A DNA stretch of 64,000 bases from positions 1 to 64,000 of the forward strand of contig CAJTQU010000002.1 of the NCBI GenBank assembly GCA_910578665.1, in the 5' to 3' direction. The stretch comes from an uncultured Muribaculaceae bacterium. GTDB lineage: Bacteria; Bacteroidota; Bacteroidia; Bacteroidales; Muribaculaceae. The translations under genes and the position numbers were made by a program. This document shows, in pieces, positions 27,543-36,238 of this stretch. Within the stretch, counting starts at the first letter, position 1, and each line of letters opens with the position of its first letter. The notes below the pieces were generated by a model. That model had not been told where the DNA came from, searched no databases, and saw nothing but the letters and a program-made list of their open reading frames with translations.

Positions 27543-30107
27543 TTATAATTCAGGTATTATGCCTGTCAGTTTTTGTGCAAGAGAGGTGTCATAGCCTTCT
27601 GTGAGGAATACTACCCTGCCGAAACTGTCTGCCAAAACTATGACGGGCAGGCGTTGTTCTGCAACATTCTGGCGTTGCACGGCCTGCTCCAGCATCTGTC
27701 GTATGCCGTTGTCGATGTCTGTCCCCCAGTAAAGATTTGGCAATTTGTTTAGCTCCGGGCGTTTTTTGCCTATAATTAATGTGGGACGTCCCCATTTTTC
27801 AAGCACAGTTCCTAATGATTCCAACTCTTTTACGGCGTGGTTGGACGGTTCGTCAGTATCGCCGAGGATACCAAGGATGAAATATCCGCGTCCGGTGGTA
27901 GACAATACGGATTGCGCGGTATTCTTACCATCAGGCATATACAGTATCTCCGGATTGATAGAGCCAATTACCTCTATGGCCTCAGCTTTATGGTTTATTG
28001 TCAGCGGTACTGTCGTGGTGCGTTCTTTTTCGATATTGAAGAAGGACAGGTGCACGTTTACGGTGCCAGAGGCCTGCCTTATGCCGCTTGTTAGCAGATA
28101 GTAGCCTGTGGGCAGGGGAGTGCCTTCGGCGAGCAGTGATGAATATGATTCACCCATGTCTTCTCCAAACTCAAATAACTGCGGAGATCCGTTGTCTACA
28201 GCCGAGATGGTGAAGTGACGATAATATCCGGGGTCAGACAAATATTCTGTTGGTATGTATGTTGCTTTTATTCTGCCTTCCGGTTTGACGTCGCGTTTGG
28301 ACTGGTTGAAGTCTACAGTAATCCATTTGCCGTTTTCATTGTACTGGCATTGCCCTGTGACTGGATCAAGGCGTGCAGGAATGTTGTTGTTACGGCATGC
28401 GGCTACGAAGAAAATGTCGCGTGAATGCTCGTCGGCTTCTCCTGATTTCCACACATACGTAGGAGTGACAGGCACTCTGTACGCATTTGACGCGTTATCA
28501 ATACGGATATTTTTCTGGGTATACTCAAATATCTGGTCGGCGGTCATTGATTGGGATTTGCCGGCATGGTGCATCGTTTTGCGGTAATCGCTCAAAAGCT
28601 CGTTGGAAACTCTCGGATTGAGTATATAGTCCACATACAACGGATTGTCTGTCTGTGGTTGTGTCGAGTACAATGTGGCATTGAAGATATACGCCGGGGT
28701 ATCACGCAGGTCTTTTTGTGATACAGCGTAAAGCATGGCTATGGCTTCGTCCAGACGTTCTGAAGGCACTCCGTTGAGGAAATCAAATATTTCATACCAG
28801 TTTCCTTTGGCCATTTCTAACAGTGTGCAAATTTTTTCGCAGCGTTGTTCTCCGAAACGTTCAGCTATGCTATTTTTATCTGTATTGCAGAATTTACCTC
28901 CGAAGAAAGTATTTTCATAAGCAGTTCTTACATCGTTTTCCAATTCGAACCGCTTGGCATTTTCTTCTATTTGTTCCTGTGTGGCATGAGTAGGTATAGG
29001 ATTTTCCGCAGGTGGAATGATCTCTATATCAGTTTCAAATACTTCGCCTATTTTGTGTGATAATATAAGTTTCGTATTTGGAGAATCGACTTTGGCAAAT
29101 CCGAAATATTTACCGTCTGTGGCCCAGGCCAGCAAATCACCTTTTCCTGTTAACAGGGTAGCCGATCCGTTCTTGTCAGTAGTGCGTGTTGCCGCAGTGT
29201 AAAATTCGGCGTAATTGTAAATCTTATATTGGACCTTGATGTCTTTTACTGGCTTGCCGGCACGGTTTACGACTGTTACAGTAGATTTTCGCACAGGCAC
29301 ATAGTTTTCTGTAACGTTAATTTCGGTGATACCGTTGTTGACAGACATTATTTGTTCCGGACCTTTGTAATCTCCAAATACTCGTGTGTGCATAAGCATG
29401 CCTCGTGATGCGGGGGCATTGAACCATGCGCGGTTTAACTCTGGCTCAGGTTCGCATGCGCCTAGAAAATACCATTTTCCGTCTACCCATACCTCCACCC
29501 ATGCATGGTTGTCATCTGTATGGGCCCATCTTGGTGTGTATACCTGGCGGGCCGGTATGCCTACTGTTCGGAATGCGGCTACACCGAGCACGGACTCTTC
29601 TCCGCAACGCCCCTTTGCCGTCTTTATAGATGCTTCAGGTGACGATGTGCGTGCGTCTGAAGGCTGGTAAGTGACTTTTTCATGCAGCCAGTGGTTTACC
29701 TCTAGTGCGGCATCTTTCATGGACATGCCGGAGACTCTGGCCTTAAGTTCTGCATAGTAACGCGCCCTGAAGTTATCAAGATACTCGTTATTGCTTCGTG
29801 CTGGCAAAACAAAGTGCTTCCAGATATCTTCTGGCACATTTTTGCCCCAGGGCATTTCTTCTCTGGCCTGTATTGCGAGTCGCACATTCCGCAGATGGTA
29901 TTCAGGTTTGTACATTATGCGGTCGCTCATAGGCATAGCCTGGTAGAGAAATTCTAATGCATCGGCTTCTATGCCTGGCAGGTTATACACTTGGTCGTTA
30001 ATGCCTATGACTCGGTTGTCTGCAGTCTCGGCGGCGTATGTTCCTGCCGGCGCCGATAATGACAGCACGGCCAGTGCCAGCCATGTGTGCTTATTGAATG
30101 ATTTCAT
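27543..30107 (-). CDS. Secreted transglutaminase-like protein
   Basis: The 854-residue protein has a signal peptide (MKSFNKHTWLALAVLSLSAP). A transglutaminase-like cysteine domain lies at about residues 145-235, with C168 in GRCGEES and H201 in DDNHAWVEVWV followed by WYFLGACEPEP. Such bacterial domains are more often proteases or peptide hydrolases than crosslinkers. The following part has a beta domain (TVTVVNRAGKPVKDIKVQYK) and a second possible transglutaminase-like part around residues 510-620 (ACRNNNIPARLDP), then more beta regions and a thioredoxin-like tail. It starts 5 bp after the GH29 gene and is co-transcribed. Confidence 0.8.
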   Translation of the reverse strand: MKSFNKHTWLALAVLSLSAPAGTYAAETADNRVIGINDQVYNLPGIEADALEFLYQAMPMSDRIMYKPEYHLRNVRLAIQAREEMPWGKNVPEDIWKHFVLPARSNNEYLDNFRARYYAELKARVSGMSMKDAALEVNHWLHEKVTYQPSDARTSSPEASIKTAKGRCGEESVLGVAAFRTVGIPARQVYTPRWAHTDDNHAWVEVWVDGKWYFLGACEPEPELNRAWFNAPASRGMLMHTRVFGDYKGPEQIMSVNNGITEINVTENYVPVRKSTVTVVNRAGKPVKDIKVQYKIYNYAEFYTAATRTTDKNGSATLLTGKGDLLAWATDGKYFGFAKVDSPNTKLILSHKIGEVFETDIEIIPPAENPIPTHATQEQIEENAKRFELENDVRTAYENTFFGGKFCNTDKNSIAERFGEQRCEKICTLLEMAKGNWYEIFDFLNGVPSERLDEAIAMLYAVSQKDLRDTPAYIFNATLYSTQPQTDNPLYVDYILNPRVSNELLSDYRKTMHHAGKSQSMTADQIFEYTQKNIRIDNASNAYRVPVTPTYVWKSGEADEHSRDIFFVAACRNNNIPARLDPVTGQCQYNENGKWITVDFNQSKRDVKPEGRIKATYIPTEYLSDPGYYRHFTISAVDNGSPQLFEFGEDMGESYSSLLAEGTPLPTGYYLLTSGIRQASGTVNVHLSFFNIEKERTTTVPLTINHKAEAIEVIGSINPEILYMPDGKNTAQSVLSTTGRGYFILGILGDTDEPSNHAVKELESLGTVLEKWGRPTLIIGKKRPELNKLPNLYWGTDIDNGIRQMLEQAVQRQNVAEQRLPVIVLADSFGRVVFLTEGYDTSLAQKLTGIIPEL
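27551..27574 (+). terminator. Weak terminator candidate for the S8 protease gene
   Basis: CAGG/CCTG form a short stem (27551-27565), followed a few bases later by five T residues at 27570-27574, all inside the 3' end of the opposite gene. The stem is short and the assignment is weak. Confidence 0.25.
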
Positions 30108-30112
30108 TTATA

Positions 30113-31456
30113 TTATTTGTTATAAGGGAGGTTCTTGTCATACTGCAGTTCGATCACATAGTCTGCCATGTTTTTATCGCGCTCAGGCAGGTTGATCACT
30201 GGTCCTTGTGGTGTCATTGTGTATTTTATTGGCTTGCGGCTTTTATATTCGACGGCAGATTTAAGTTTATTGCCGGTATATGGGATGAGCAGCGCGTTGT
30301 CATCTGTCTCGAATATATGTACATAAAGTTTGTTGTCTTTTTGTGTGGTCACACCCCACTCGTGCGGCGCTACCACGCCACCCCTTACTCCCTGCACGGT
30401 AGGTGCGTAATCTTTCATCCATTCGCCTATAGCGTCCAGTCTTTCTATGGCCTGGGGAGGGAAAGTGCCGTCAGGTCTTGGTCCGATGTTGAGCAGCAGA
30501 TTCGCGTCACGTCCGGCAGTTCCTACAAGATACCGTATCAGTTCGTTGCTGCTCTTATACTCGTTGTCTCTTATGCGGTAGCCCCACGAATGATTCATCG
30601 TCTGGCATGTTTCCAACGGGAGCTGGCTTACATCCTGTCCGGAGAGACCGGCTTCGTTTTCTCCAGGTTTGTCACGTTCAAAGATCTGTATGTCTTCGCC
30701 TTGGAACGGGGCCATATGATGATTGCTGCCAACAAGGCATGATGGTTGGAGACTGTGGATAAGCGCATATTGCTCGTCAAGATTCCATAATTCGGGAGAC
30801 AGTCCGCCTGGCAACTCGTCGCGATCCCACATGCCGTCATACCATATAGCGCCGATCTCACCATAATTGGTAAGTAATTCTGTGAGCTGGTTACGCATGA
30901 AAGCAGTATAATCATCCCAGTTACCCGAAGTGTCTCTGTCTGGCTCATGGCCGGTGCGCCCTATTGGGTTATAGTCAGAACGTCCCCAGTCTAACTGGCT
31001 ATAATACAGATGTAGCGTTATATCCTGGCGCTTACATTCCTCGGCTATTTCCTTGATTATATCTCGTTTGAACGGAGTGGCGTCGATTATGTCATAATCA
31101 GAATGGGCTGTGTCAAACATTGAGAACCCGTCATGGTGGCGTGTGGTGATACACAGGTATTTGGCTCCGCTTTTCTTAATGGCAGATACCCATTCTGCTG
31201 CGTCAAACTTAGAAGGGTAGAAGCCTCCGGCCAGATCTTTATATTCGTGGTGGAATATATTGGGATCATTCAATACCCATTCTCCGCTGCCAAGCATAGA
31301 GTATATGCCCCAGTGGATGAAAATGCCAAAACCTTTGTCTCTAAATTCTTCGCGAGCCTGCAATATGGCTTCGGAAGGCTGATATGCCGGCTGTACTGCT
31401 GATGCAGTTGCCGCTACGGCTAACGACAGGGCACATGGTAATAAGTTTTTTCGCAT
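30113..31456 (-). CDS. GH29 alpha-L-fucosidase, secreted
   Basis: The 447-residue protein has a signal peptide (MRKNLLPCALSLAVAATASA) and the GH29 fold: FIHWGIYSML, YLCITTRHHDGFSMF, and predicted nucleophile D207 in IWYDGMWD. Late conserved parts are LLLNIGPRPDGTFP and LDAIGEWM. It would release fucose from host mucin or milk-type glycans in the periplasm. There is no SusC/SusD pair nearby, so it is not part of a classical utilisation locus. It precedes the transglutaminase-like gene by 5 bp. Confidence 0.92.
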   Translation of the reverse strand: MRKNLLPCALSLAVAATASAVQPAYQPSEAILQAREEFRDKGFGIFIHWGIYSMLGSGEWVLNDPNIFHHEYKDLAGGFYPSKFDAAEWVSAIKKSGAKYLCITTRHHDGFSMFDTAHSDYDIIDATPFKRDIIKEIAEECKRQDITLHLYYSQLDWGRSDYNPIGRTGHEPDRDTSGNWDDYTAFMRNQLTELLTNYGEIGAIWYDGMWDRDELPGGLSPELWNLDEQYALIHSLQPSCLVGSNHHMAPFQGEDIQIFERDKPGENEAGLSGQDVSQLPLETCQTMNHSWGYRIRDNEYKSSNELIRYLVGTAGRDANLLLNIGPRPDGTFPPQAIERLDAIGEWMKDYAPTVQGVRGGVVAPHEWGVTTQKDNKLYVHIFETDDNALLIPYTGNKLKSAVEYKSRKPIKYTMTPQGPVINLPERDKNMADYVIELQYDKNLPYNK

Positions 31457-31506
31457 AGCGTAATAGAGTAGTTTATTAGATAATTAGTTGTAGTATAATC
31501 AGTTTG

Positions 31507-34074
31507 TTATTTGCTATATACATCTTTCCACCAGTCCAGATGCCTGTAGTATTCCAGCACCGGTTCAGTGAGAAAGAATGGCAGAGAGCAACTCAGCCCT
31601 GAGTAATGTTCGGGATCAATTTGTATACCTATCGAGGTCTCTGTGGTGCGTTTGAATACAACAGATTTTTCTACTGCGGTTACAAAATCATGTACCCTGC
31701 TGCCTGTGACATTGTTTTCTGCTGCCATGTTTTCAAATGATTGTATTAGGTCATAAAAATAAATTCCCTTTTTTAATCCGTAACGTTGAAGTCCTGCAGT
31801 TGAAATTGAAAAGCCCGATATGTCATGTGGCACGAGTGTTTTGGCAGTTGCCGCGACATTGTCGAGTATCTCGGTCGATGTGATACTGATGGGACAGCTG
31901 CGCCTGTTTCCCGGCTGCAGCAGATACCATTCATAGGTGGCCATGGCGGCATCATTAAGGGAAAAATTCTTTTGTGACAGTAGGGGGACAATTACATCAT
32001 ACGGAGCACCCTCAGCCGGAATCTCCGTGCAATAGCCCACATATTTTTCGCAATGGTTACGCAGTTGGTATATTGTCTCTATATTAGCCATTAGACAGCA
32101 GTCCATCCAGATGAAAGAGAAAGTATTTCTGGGTATTGCGTCGGATAATTCCACAATGCCGATGCTCTTGCCATAATCATCACCAAATACTTTCATGACT
32201 GGTGGTATCGCCGTCTTGCTTTTGCCGTGGGCATTCTTGCTGTTTTTCCTGTCAGGAATCCATGCTGTGGAATGGCTCCATAAGAATAGTCCGTAATCAG
32301 TGGTCGGGGAGTAGCGTTTTGTGTCTTCTATAACTTCCCGTATACGTACCGGATCCACAGAAGGGGTGGAATTACCGTAATCTTTGAGTTTTTGAAGATA
32401 TGTCTTTCCCTTTTTATCCAGTTGCAGTCTGAATAGAGACGGATTGTCTCTATCCGGATGGGCAAGATATATCAAGAATGCCGTGTGCCGTTCACTAGCT
32501 GACTGATACCCCTGCCGCATCTCGTTTATATCTGCTATAGCATCATCCAAAAGATTATTGTTTGCCACCATGTAAATAAGGACTGTACGGTCTACGCCGT
32601 CATTCGGATTAGCCGGATCGTCCTTATGGTCATGGCAGGATGTGAGGGTAATAACTATGGTGGCGAGAAGTAGTTTGATTACGTTGCCGTCTTTTACAAA
32701 GCGGCCATAACGAGTGTGCCTGCGCCTTTTTAGACTGGCACGTATAACCATGGGTACATGGCTGAGTAATATTACCAGACAATTGAATGCTATGAAACCG
32801 ATTAATAGATAGTCAAGCCATGTTTTGGTATCTCGGTTGTAGATTCTTAACGCTTTGGGGCTGTCAGGAGTTGTCTGCATAAAATCATCGGTTGGGATAG
32901 CTTGTAGAGAGCTTTTCCAAACGATTTTACCATTGTCTGTATATACGACTGCCGGATTGCCCCTTACCACCTCTTTTATAGCCGTGTCTTCAGTTGTATA
33001 TATCGGAAATTCAGCAAGTGACAGTGTTTTAAAGTCATCTATCTGGAGCGGAGTAGCTGCGACGACCCCGATCATAGGTATATCGTGGGCTACACAATAT
33101 GAATACAATGAATTGAATTTATAAAATGTGCCGGTGCTTATATGGGGCAGATCTGTCATAAATATGATCACCTGCTCACCTTCGCTGCTGAGGACATCCT
33201 CTGTTACTTCCTCATTTTCGTCAAATATAGCAAGACCTTTGGCTTCAATATTGTATGTTTCTTGGCCAGATGCTTTGGCTGTGGTTTTTCGGTCTACAAA
33301 TTCCCAGTCATCGCCTTCGGGGATGCTGTCAGCCGGTATATTGATTGTCTCGCTGCCACGTTTCCATATAGCTGTAATATCATATTTACCGTCAGATTTG
33401 TCTTCATTAAAATCCATGAGACCGCTGCCTGCCGGATATGGCCGGTAATCTATCAATGGTTGGAAAGAATAGCCTATAAATCCGATAGTAATAATGAAGA
33501 CTACGGAGGACAGAAATGTCAGCCATTGTAATGTCGGAATCACAAGGCAGCGGCATCTATGGTTGAAACGCAGCATCCATACCGCCATGGCAGTGATTAC
33601 CACGTTTTTCCAGAATGTTTCCCAGTTAGACAGTACCAATGCGTCACCGAAGCATCCGCAGTCGGCTACCGGATTCTCTAAGGCTATCCATAATGTCAGA
33701 GGTAGCATGACTACCATGAGCAGTGCCGCTCCGATAGGGGCAATTCGTCTATAGGCTCCTAATACAAGGAACACGCCTATCAGAAATTCGATAGAGAACA
33801 GGGCGTAGACGCCCACAGTAAGCAACGGTGAGAATACATTAGTCAGATAATCAGGCATGACTGCCAGATAATCATGCATTTTGTATATGGTACCCCACGG
33901 GTCTACAGCTTTGGTGAATCCGGAATATATGAAGACAGCGCCTGTGAGCAGACGGCATATCCATGTTACAGCCGCGATTATGTATCGTTGCGTACCAGAT
34001 CGTGTAACTGTGGCAGATGCTTCTACCACATCATTATCGCCTGTGCTGGGAGTGCAATGTTGTTGTTCAGACAT
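31507..34074 (-). CDS. Fusion: BT_3928-type DoxX/thioredoxin-like membrane protein with clostripain-family peptidase
   Basis: One 855-residue frame joins two usually separate proteins. Residues about 30-200 form a DoxX/MauE-like four-helix membrane domain with DCGCFG. Residues about 225-430 contain a thioredoxin-like part (VIIFMTDLPHIST, GNPAVVYTDNGKIVW) and another membrane helix. A buried signal-like stretch (IKLLLATIVITLTSC, C480) then precedes a clostripain (C11) domain with H601 in LWSHSTAW and C660 in MDCCLMAN. No start codon exists just before the buried signal, so two separate products are unlikely. It overlaps the DUF1599 gene by 8 bp. I infer an envelope location. Confidence 0.8.
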   Translation of the reverse strand: MSEQQHCTPSTGDNDVVEASATVTRSGTQRYIIAAVTWICRLLTGAVFIYSGFTKAVDPWGTIYKMHDYLAVMPDYLTNVFSPLLTVGVYALFSIEFLIGVFLVLGAYRRIAPIGAALLMVVMLPLTLWIALENPVADCGCFGDALVLSNWETFWKNVVITAMAVWMLRFNHRCRCLVIPTLQWLTFLSSVVFIITIGFIGYSFQPLIDYRPYPAGSGLMDFNEDKSDGKYDITAIWKRGSETINIPADSIPEGDDWEFVDRKTTAKASGQETYNIEAKGLAIFDENEEVTEDVLSSEGEQVIIFMTDLPHISTGTFYKFNSLYSYCVAHDIPMIGVVAATPLQIDDFKTLSLAEFPIYTTEDTAIKEVVRGNPAVVYTDNGKIVWKSSLQAIPTDDFMQTTPDSPKALRIYNRDTKTWLDYLLIGFIAFNCLVILLSHVPMVIRASLKRRRHTRYGRFVKDGNVIKLLLATIVITLTSCHDHKDDPANPNDGVDRTVLIYMVANNNLLDDAIADINEMRQGYQSASERHTAFLIYLAHPDRDNPSLFRLQLDKKGKTYLQKLKDYGNSTPSVDPVRIREVIEDTKRYSPTTDYGLFLWSHSTAWIPDRKNSKNAHGKSKTAIPPVMKVFGDDYGKSIGIVELSDAIPRNTFSFIWMDCCLMANIETIYQLRNHCEKYVGYCTEIPAEGAPYDVIVPLLSQKNFSLNDAAMATYEWYLLQPGNRRSCPISITSTEILDNVAATAKTLVPHDISGFSISTAGLQRYGLKKGIYFYDLIQSFENMAAENNVTGSRVHDFVTAVEKSVVFKRTTETSIGIQIDPEHYSGLSCSLPFFLTEPVLEYYRHLDWWKDVYSK

Positions 34075-34675
34075 CGGATAAACCCAATTTAATTAAGGCA
34101 AATATGCCATAATTCACTATATCCATATATCCTGCGTCAACGCCTTCAGAAATAAGGGTCTGCCCGTCATGGTCTTCTATTTGTTTGATGCGTCTTAGTT
34201 TTGTGAGTATTATGTCGGTAAAGCTGCTTATACGCATCTGTCTCCACACTTCGTCGTAATCGTGGTTTTTGTCATACATTAACGACGTGGCGCGTTTAAA
34301 TTGTCGAGTGTATTGACCTACGGCATTTTCCGTAGAAATATCAGCTCCTGGTTTTAGATCACTTTGGATGAGAGCGATGATACCGTAATTTACAATACCT
34401 ATGTATTCTGGTATTATACCTTCGTCAACACGGCATGTGCCGGTTTCCTCGATTGTCCGTATGCGCTGTGCCTTAATGAAAATCTGGTCGGTTATGCTCG
34501 GCAGGCGCATAAGGCGCCACGATGTGCCGTAATCAGTTAGTTTCTTTGAGTAAATATCAATACATTTGCGATATATGCTGTCGAACTGCTTTGCAGTCAG
34601 ATTTTGTGCCGAATTATCTGAAGCATCTCCGGAGTGCTTGTCGGCGTTTGTATCGTAGTATGGTTTTGTTAACAT
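34067..34675 (-). CDS. DUF1599 protein (tandem domains)
   Basis: The 202-residue soluble protein has two copies of the DUF1599 (nucleotide modification associated) domain. Repeat one runs from KKLTDYGTSWRLMRLPS to GIVNYGIIALI, and repeat two from HDYDEVWRQMRISS to DIVNYGIFALI. ATG 34675 is chosen because ATG 34699 lies inside the -7 box. It is the first gene of a four-gene operon with the fusion protein, GH29 and the transglutaminase-like protein. The biochemical role is unknown. Confidence 0.85.
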   Translation of the reverse strand: MLTKPYYDTNADKHSGDASDNSAQNLTAKQFDSIYRKCIDIYSKKLTDYGTSWRLMRLPSITDQIFIKAQRIRTIEETGTCRVDEGIIPEYIGIVNYGIIALIQSDLKPGADISTENAVGQYTRQFKRATSLMYDKNHDYDEVWRQMRISSFTDIILTKLRRIKQIEDHDGQTLISEGVDAGYMDIVNYGIFALIKLGLSDV

Positions 34676-34696
34676 GATATAGTAATGATTAGTTTG

Positions 34697-34704
34697 CAAA
34701 GTTA
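34697..34704 (-). promoter_or_regulatory. Promoter -7 box for the DUF1599 operon
   Basis: Minus-strand TAACTTTG followed by CAAA is a consensus -7 box. Transcription would start near 34692, which excludes ATG 34699 as the DUF1599 start. Confidence 0.6.
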
Positions 34705-34945
34705 ATCAATTAAGGGGAGAAATACAGATGATAATCAAAAAAAATATTAAATTCCATAGTTTATAACGGAATGAGACAGCATGTTTGAAAAATTCTTTGT
34801 ATTTTTGGATGTTTTTTACGAGTCTGACTCTTGTAACCGTATGATTACCTTGACAGGGTGGTGCAAATTATTTTGCAGATATATGTTATAATTGGGCGAT
34901 ACTTCCCAATATCATTATCAATCAGCCAGATTAGTAATATTTTTA

Positions 34946-35191
34946 ATGGAACAGGATATAACAATAATATTTGAACAGATACTTAAGGCATCGCAATCTA
35001 TAGATATAGCAGAGAGCGAATTCAAGCGTATGATGTATGAGGACGCAGAGATGCGCTCCCGGTATAAGGCTTGGTGTGCTGAACAGGAAGTCAGCGAGAA
35101 GCGAGGTTTTGTGGATTATTGCATGGAACGGATCGACGAGTTTGACAGTTGTTGGGATGCTTTGACAGATATTGATGAATCTTATGAGTGA
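34946..35191 (+). CDS. Small acidic conserved-looking protein
   Basis: An 81-residue, acidic, helical protein starting MEQDITIIFEQILKASQSID. It has no membrane segment, no signal and no motif I can name; an aromatic centre (YKAWCAEQ) and GFVDYCMERIDEF stand out. I recall similar uncharacterised small proteins next to agmatine deiminase in Bacteroides. Its last codons overlap the agmatine deiminase start (ATGAGTGA), so it is translated from the same message. A regulatory or partner role for the polyamine genes is possible but not shown. Confidence 0.7.
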   Translation: MEQDITIIFEQILKASQSIDIAESEFKRMMYEDAEMRSRYKAWCAEQEVSEKRGFVDYCMERIDEFDSCWDALTDIDESYE

Positions 35192-36233
35192 GAACAGATT
35201 AAGGCTGATGGCTGAATGGGAGCCGCAGGAACGGGTTTTATTGACTCTTCCTGATAAAAATACCGACTGGGCGTATATGCTTGACGAAGTTTGGGCGTGT
35301 TACTCTTCAATAATCCGTTGTTTGTCTTCTTATGGCGTACCTGTGACATTGTTTGTGCGTAATACGGATGATGCTGTTAGTTTATTTGACGGCAGTCTGC
35401 CTGACGGCGTTACAACTGTAGTAATGTCTTATAATGATACATGGATAAGGGACTACGGTCCATTGAGTATAGAGCATGTCAGGGGAGGAGAGCCTCGGAG
35501 GCGGCTTCTGGCAGATTTCGGATTTAACGGATGGGGTCTGAAGTTTGCTTCATGTGATGATAATTTGGTCAATGCCAGATATTTCGGTTGTAATACTGAT
35601 GGAACTTTCAATCCGGAATATCTGAATTGCCGCGGATATGAACTGGAAGGAGGGTCGGTAGAGACAGACGGGCGAGGCACGTTGCTTACAACTTCGAGTT
35701 GCCTGTGCTCTCCTAATAGGAATGGTGGTTTGAGTCGTGGGCAGGCTGAACGCACTCTGTCTCGCCTGCTGGGCATAGATCACTTTTTGTGGTTGGATCA
35801 CGGGTATCTGGTAGGAGATGATACGGACGGCCATATAGATACATTGGCCCGTATCTGCCCGGGTGATGTGATTATCTATGTGGGTTGCCAGAATCCTGAT
35901 GACGAGCATTATGCAGAGTTGGCAGCAATGAAACGGGAATTGGAGACATTTAAGACACGGGACGGGCATAAGTATAATCTGGTCGAGCTACCGCTGCCGT
36001 CAGCAATATTTGACCCGGAAGACGGGCACAGACTACCTGCCACTTATGCCAATTATCTTGTTACAGACAGGGTGGTGCTTGTCCCTTCATACGGTCAGCA
36101 GCATGAGGACGATTTGGCTGCAGGTATAATTCAGTCGGTCTATAGTGACCGCGCTGTGAAAAGTATAGATTGCAGAGCATTGATAAGACAGCATGGATCA
36201 TTGCATTGTGCCACAATGCAGATAAATAAGTAA
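35184..36233 (+). CDS. aguA: Agmatine deiminase
   Basis: The 349-residue enzyme hydrolyses agmatine to N-carbamoylputrescine and ammonia. Family features: NDTWIRDYGPL, ELEGGSVETDGRGTLL, the loop WLDHGYLVGDDTDGHIDTLA and the catalytic C342 in SLHCATMQ near the C-terminus. The family also holds bacterial peptidylarginine deiminases, but no signal peptide is present, and the neighbour is the next enzyme of the putrescine pathway. Start ATG 35184 overlaps the upstream gene by 8 bp; ATG 35175 and TTG 35172 are in frame alternatives. Confidence 0.92.
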   Translation: MSENRLRLMAEWEPQERVLLTLPDKNTDWAYMLDEVWACYSSIIRCLSSYGVPVTLFVRNTDDAVSLFDGSLPDGVTTVVMSYNDTWIRDYGPLSIEHVRGGEPRRRLLADFGFNGWGLKFASCDDNLVNARYFGCNTDGTFNPEYLNCRGYELEGGSVETDGRGTLLTTSSCLCSPNRNGGLSRGQAERTLSRLLGIDHFLWLDHGYLVGDDTDGHIDTLARICPGDVIIYVGCQNPDDEHYAELAAMKRELETFKTRDGHKYNLVELPLPSAIFDPEDGHRLPATYANYLVTDRVVLVPSYGQQHEDDLAAGIIQSVYSDRAVKSIDCRALIRQHGSLHCATMQINK

Positions 36234-36238
36234 ATATT

